Positions 5,904-7,990 of a DNA stretch of 7,990 nucleotides are shown one piece after another. Origin of the DNA: Halobacteriales archaeon (GTDB taxonomy: Archaea > Thermoplasmatota > E2 > JACPAO01 > JAHFTW01); assembly GCA_020201445.1 (NCBI GenBank), contig JAIVGU010000199.1, positions 1 to 7,990 of the forward strand, given 5' to 3'. How positions within the stretch are numbered: position 1 is the first letter of the stretch; each line of letters begins with the position of its first letter. Below the pieces are notes generated by a model. That model was not told where the DNA came from and ran no database searches. It saw nothing but the letters and a program-made list of their open reading frames with translations. A program made the translations under genes and the position numbers.

Positions 5904-6614
5904 CTAACTGGCCTTCGCAGGCTCCGTCCGCGCCGCCTCCAGCGCCGGGACGAGCGCCGCCAGCAGCCGATTCTCGCCACCCCGCAGCCGCTCCTCGAAG
6001 GCGCTGCGGCCCAGCCCCATCTTCGTGGCGACCTCCGCCGTCGTGACCTCGCGGGGGCTGCGGTAGTAGCCCGACTCGGCGGCGGCCAGGAGGGCGGCGG
6101 CCTGCTTGTCGGTGGGCGCGTCCAGGACCGGGCGCAGCGAGAGGAACAGGGACGCGACGAGGTCGTGCGCGGTCACGGCGCGGCGGCGCACCACCTGCGG
6201 CGTGCCCACGGCGGCGAGGGCGTGCAGGGCGGCGCGCTCGTGGCCGTCCCCCTCCCCCACGGCGATGACGTCGTAGTGCTCCCAGCCGCCGCGCACCCGC
6301 ATCGGCTGCAGCCAGATGAGGCGGTGCGCCTCCAGGATGCGGCTGATGGAGCGCTCCTCCCGCACGTCCGGCTCCCACACCAGCAGGCCGCCGTCGGCGG
6401 TGCGCAGGGTCCGCAGCGGCCGGAGCAGGCGGCGCGCGGCGGACTCGACCTTGGGCCAGAGCGCGGGGGCGCAGCGCACCTCCACCACCTCGAGGCGGTG
6501 CGAGCTCCACGCCTGGATGTCGGTGCCGGGGACGTCGCGCGAGAGCTGCGCCAGCGGACAGTCGTGCTCCACCCGCAGGGTCAGGTGGCGCAGCGGCGCC
6601 TCGCTCCCGTCCAT
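5904..6614 (-). CDS. Archaeal HTH regulator with a bacterio-opsin-activator type helix-turn-helix
   Basis: A 236-residue cytoplasmic protein, probably a transcription regulator. Residues about 168-222 match the HTH_10/bacterio-opsin activator domain: TDKQAAALLAAAESGYYRSP, then REVTTAEVATKMGLGRSAF and ERLRGGENRLLAAL, with the diagnostic GYY-x-x-PR segment and the E-x-L-R-x-x-E helix. The N-terminal ~165 residues (LRHLTLRVEHDCPLAQLS at the start) form a mixed alpha/beta sensor-like region as in other Thermoplasmata and haloarchaeal proteins of this type; no ligand site can be named. ATG 6614 was chosen because the frame upstream of it is proline-rich and overlaps the divergent gene. A minus-strand TTTT at 5892-5889, 11 bases after the stop, may help termination. 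It is divergent from the hydrolase gene and upstream of coxB, which are natural candidate targets (inference). Confidence 0.8.
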   Translation of the reverse strand: MDGSEAPLRHLTLRVEHDCPLAQLSRDVPGTDIQAWSSHRLEVVEVRCAPALWPKVESAARRLLRPLRTLRTADGGLLVWEPDVREERSISRILEAHRLIWLQPMRVRGGWEHYDVIAVGEGDGHERAALHALAAVGTPQVVRRRAVTAHDLVASLFLSLRPVLDAPTDKQAAALLAAAESGYYRSPREVTTAEVATKMGLGRSAFEERLRGGENRLLAALVPALEAARTEPAKAS

Positions 6615-6642
6615 GGACGGCCCAAGCGCCTCGACCCTCTTG

Positions 6643-6651
6643 GCTTTTTCA
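6643..6651 (+). promoter_or_regulatory. T-rich TATA-like box in the divergent HTH/hydrolase promoter region
   Basis: GCTTTTTCA is centred about 26 bases upstream of the GTG at 6673 and almost repeats the box before the lipoprotein gene. On the other strand it is an A-rich GAAAAAG about 33 bases from the HTH start at 6614. The whole divergent space is only 58 bases, so the two promoters must be close or overlapping. Confidence 0.45.
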
Positions 6652-6672
6652 CTGTCTGGCGGTGGGCTTGGC

Positions 6673-7617
6673 GTGGCGGCCCCGCCTGTCCGCATCGAGG
6701 TGCCGCTCCCGTTCGCGCTCCGCAGCGCCAACTGCTGGCTCTTCCCCGGCGCCCGCCCGGCCCTGGTGGACTGCGGCATCGGCACCCCCGCTGCCTACGC
6801 CGCCCTCCAGGAGGGGCTGCACGCCGCCGGGGTCGGCCCCGCCCGCCTGCGCCTCCTGGTCACGCACGGCCACGTCGACCACGCGGGCAACGCGGCCCGG
6901 CTGCGGCGCGAGCACGGCGTCCCGCTGTCCGCCCCCCGCGAGGAGGCCCCGTTCCTCGAGACGTTCCGCCGCGACGCCGCGCCCCGCAACGCCGCCTTCC
7001 ACGCGGCCCTTTTCGCCCACGGCGTCCCCGCCGACGCGGCGCAGGCCATCGGGGGCCGCAGCGAGAGCATCGACCTGCACCTGGAGGACACCCCCATCGC
7101 GGCCCCGGTGCGCGACGGCGAGCGCGTCGTCCTGGGCGACCTGGAGGCCCGCGTCCGGCTGGCGCCTGGCCACACCCCCGGCTCCCTCCTGCTGGAGACC
7201 GAGGGCAACCACCTGGTCTCCGGCGACACGCTGCTGGAGCACATCACCTCCAACGCCATCGAGCTGAAGGACGACGACAAGGGCCGCTACCACCAGTACC
7301 TCCGCACGCTCGACGGCCTGCGCCGCCACGTCGGCTGCGAGATCCTCCCCGGCCACCACGCGCCCTTCCAGTTGACGGATGCGCTGCTTGACAGCCACAT
7401 CGCCAAGCACCGGCGCCGCAGCGCCAAGGTGCTCTCCCACCTCGGCACTCCCCGCACCGCCTGGGACCTGCTGCCACGCGTCCTCCCGCACCTCGCGCAC
7501 GACCAGACCTTCCTCGGCATGTGCGAAGTGGTCGGCCACCTGCACGCGCTGGAGATCGACGGACTGGTGCGGTGCCGCGAAGAAGCTGGAGTGCGGCGGT
7601 TCGTGCGTACCGCTTAA
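6673..7617 (+). CDS. Metallo-beta-lactamase-fold hydrolase with a C-terminal winged-helix domain (LACTB2-like)
   Basis: A 314-residue cytoplasmic hydrolase of the MBL superfamily. The dinuclear-metal motif THGHVDH is at residues 64-70 (H65, H67, D69, H70), followed by H167 in APGHTPGS, D185 in SGDT and H228 in PGHHAPF, so all expected metal ligands are present. Residues about 245-312 (RRRSAKVLSHLGTPRTAWDL to LEIDGLVRC) look like the winged-helix tail of the LACTB2/glyoxalase-II-like branch. The reaction is unknown; candidates are a thioesterase, a lactone or ester hydrolase, or an endoribonuclease as shown for human LACTB2. GTG 6673 was preferred over the in-frame ATG 6613 because of the T-box spacing and because the ATG overlaps the divergent start. 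The TAA stop lies at the edge of the repeat element that follows. No secretion signal is seen. Confidence 0.87.
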   Translation: MAAPPVRIEVPLPFALRSANCWLFPGARPALVDCGIGTPAAYAALQEGLHAAGVGPARLRLLVTHGHVDHAGNAARLRREHGVPLSAPREEAPFLETFRRDAAPRNAAFHAALFAHGVPADAAQAIGGRSESIDLHLEDTPIAAPVRDGERVVLGDLEARVRLAPGHTPGSLLLETEGNHLVSGDTLLEHITSNAIELKDDDKGRYHQYLRTLDGLRRHVGCEILPGHHAPFQLTDALLDSHIAKHRRRSAKVLSHLGTPRTAWDLLPRVLPHLAHDQTFLGMCEVVGHLHALEIDGLVRCREEAGVRRFVRTA

Positions 7618-7806
7618 ACCACGGATTCCACGGAGTGAGCTTTTCTCTGCGCGCTCCTGACGAACCGCGGATTTCGCGGATGACGCGGATTTCTCGGGGC
7701 CAACATCCGCGTCATCCGCGAAATCCGCGGTTTGGCCGGCGTGGCTTCTCCCCGACGAAACCGCGGATGGCGCGGATTCCCGCGGATGAATCAGAATCCG
7801 TGGTTT
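7616..7806. repeat. 191-base nonamer element with 13-bp terminal inverted repeats and a 28-bp inner hairpin
   Basis: The ends AAACCACGGATTC (7616-7628) and GAATCCGTGGTTT (7794-7806) are perfect inverted repeats. Inside, 7663-7690 and 7705-7732 are perfect 28-base inverted repeats around a 14-base loop. A further near-repeat of the end starts at 7758 (AAACCGCGGAT). The arms are built from 9-base units such as CCGCGGATT, TCGCGGATG and ACGCGGATT. The first bases of the element form part of the TAA stop of the hydrolase gene. No ORF is inside, so it is nonautonomous. It could stabilise or terminate the upstream mRNA, or be a small dispersed REP/MITE-like element. Confidence 0.85.
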
Positions 7807-7827
7807 GGTCTGTCGAGGACAAGTTTA

Positions 7828-7841
7828 GGGGCAAAAGCCCC
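7828..7841 (+). other. Small hairpin before the last gene
   Basis: GGGGC-AAAA-GCCCC forms a 5-bp stem with an AAAA loop. It sits between the repeat element and the promoter box of the next gene and could be a transcription end or operator. Nothing else is evident in 7807-7851. Confidence 0.25.
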
Positions 7842-7851
7842 GCCGGGTGAC

Positions 7852-7859
7852 CCTTTTCC
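7852..7859 (+). promoter_or_regulatory. T-rich TATA-like box for the last gene
   Basis: CCTTTTCC is centred about 27 bases upstream of the GTG at 7882, the same arrangement as the boxes at 171 and 6643. This spacing is a main reason for accepting the partial gene that follows. Confidence 0.4.
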
Positions 7860-7881
7860 GTCCCCCGGGTCTCGAAGGGGC

Positions 7882-7990
7882 GTGGAGCCCGGCCTCCAGG
7901 CGGCGGCCATCAGCGCCGGGGCCGTCGCGGTCCTGTGCGGCGTCGTCGCCGTCGCCTCGTGGCGCGCCGTGGTGCGCACCGGCAACCCCC
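7882..7990 (+). CDS. N-terminus of a small membrane protein (partial, unrecognised)
   Basis: Thirty-six codons run from a GTG to the end of the window without a stop. The peptide starts MEPGLQAAAISAGAVAVLCG and continues VVAVASWRAVVRTGNP: a short outside-facing start, one hydrophobic helix of about 22 residues, then a basic turn, consistent with the first helix of a multi-pass membrane protein. Third codon positions are almost all G or C, as in the certain genes here. No Shine-Dalgarno site precedes it; a T-rich box 27 bases upstream supports a leaderless start. Family and function cannot be told from this fragment. Confidence 0.55.
   Translation, partial: MEPGLQAAAISAGAVAVLCGVVAVASWRAVVRTGNP

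Noticed and set aside
6613..6672. Hydrolase start at ATG 6613
   Set aside because: The added residues are not typical of the fold, the start would overlap the divergent ATG at 6614, and the T-rich box fits GTG 6673.
7616..7806. CRISPR array
   Set aside because: The repeat unit is 9 bases, units are contiguous with no spacers of constant length, and the arms are inverted rather than direct repeats.

Overview
The window is very GC-rich DNA (roughly 70 % G+C by eye) and reads as archaeal, most probably an aerobic, high-GC member of the Thermoplasmata/Thermoplasmatota. Four things point there: a regulator with a C-terminal bacterio-opsin-activator type helix-turn-helix, a Zn-ribbon-tailed MscL, Cys-lipoproteins with carboxypeptidase-regulatory-like domains, and genes that lack Shine-Dalgarno sites but carry a T-rich box 26-29 bases upstream of the start codon, as expected for TATA-driven leaderless transcripts. 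The lineage is an inference; no rRNA gene is present.

Layout: the 3' end of mscL (+, 1-137); a secreted lipoprotein (+, 202-1119); a YihY/BrkB-family membrane protein (+, 1359-2300); a PQQ-type sugar dehydrogenase lipoprotein (-, 2282-3388) whose stop overlaps that of the YihY gene; a gene-free stretch of about 940 bases (3389-4325) holding nonamer repeats and a GC-rich, hairpin-dense segment that looks like a structured RNA; a cytochrome c oxidase subunit II fused to a blue-copper domain (-, 4326-5699); an HTH regulator (-, 5904-6614); a divergent metallo-beta-lactamase-fold hydrolase (+, 6673-7617); a 191-base inverted-repeat element (7616-7806); and the start of a membrane protein (+, 7882 to the window end).

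Functional theme: outer-surface redox and respiration. The PQQ dehydrogenase could oxidise sugars or alcohols outside the membrane, and the CoxB fusion brings its own type-1 copper electron carrier to the CuA site of a terminal oxidase. No coxA or other oxidase subunit lies in the window. The genes appear to be transcribed mainly as single units.

The most notable items are the three-part CoxB fusion with an altered CuA ligand loop, the hairpin-rich noncoding segment at about 3632-4201, and a family of 9-base-periodic inverted repeats occupying four intergenic regions.
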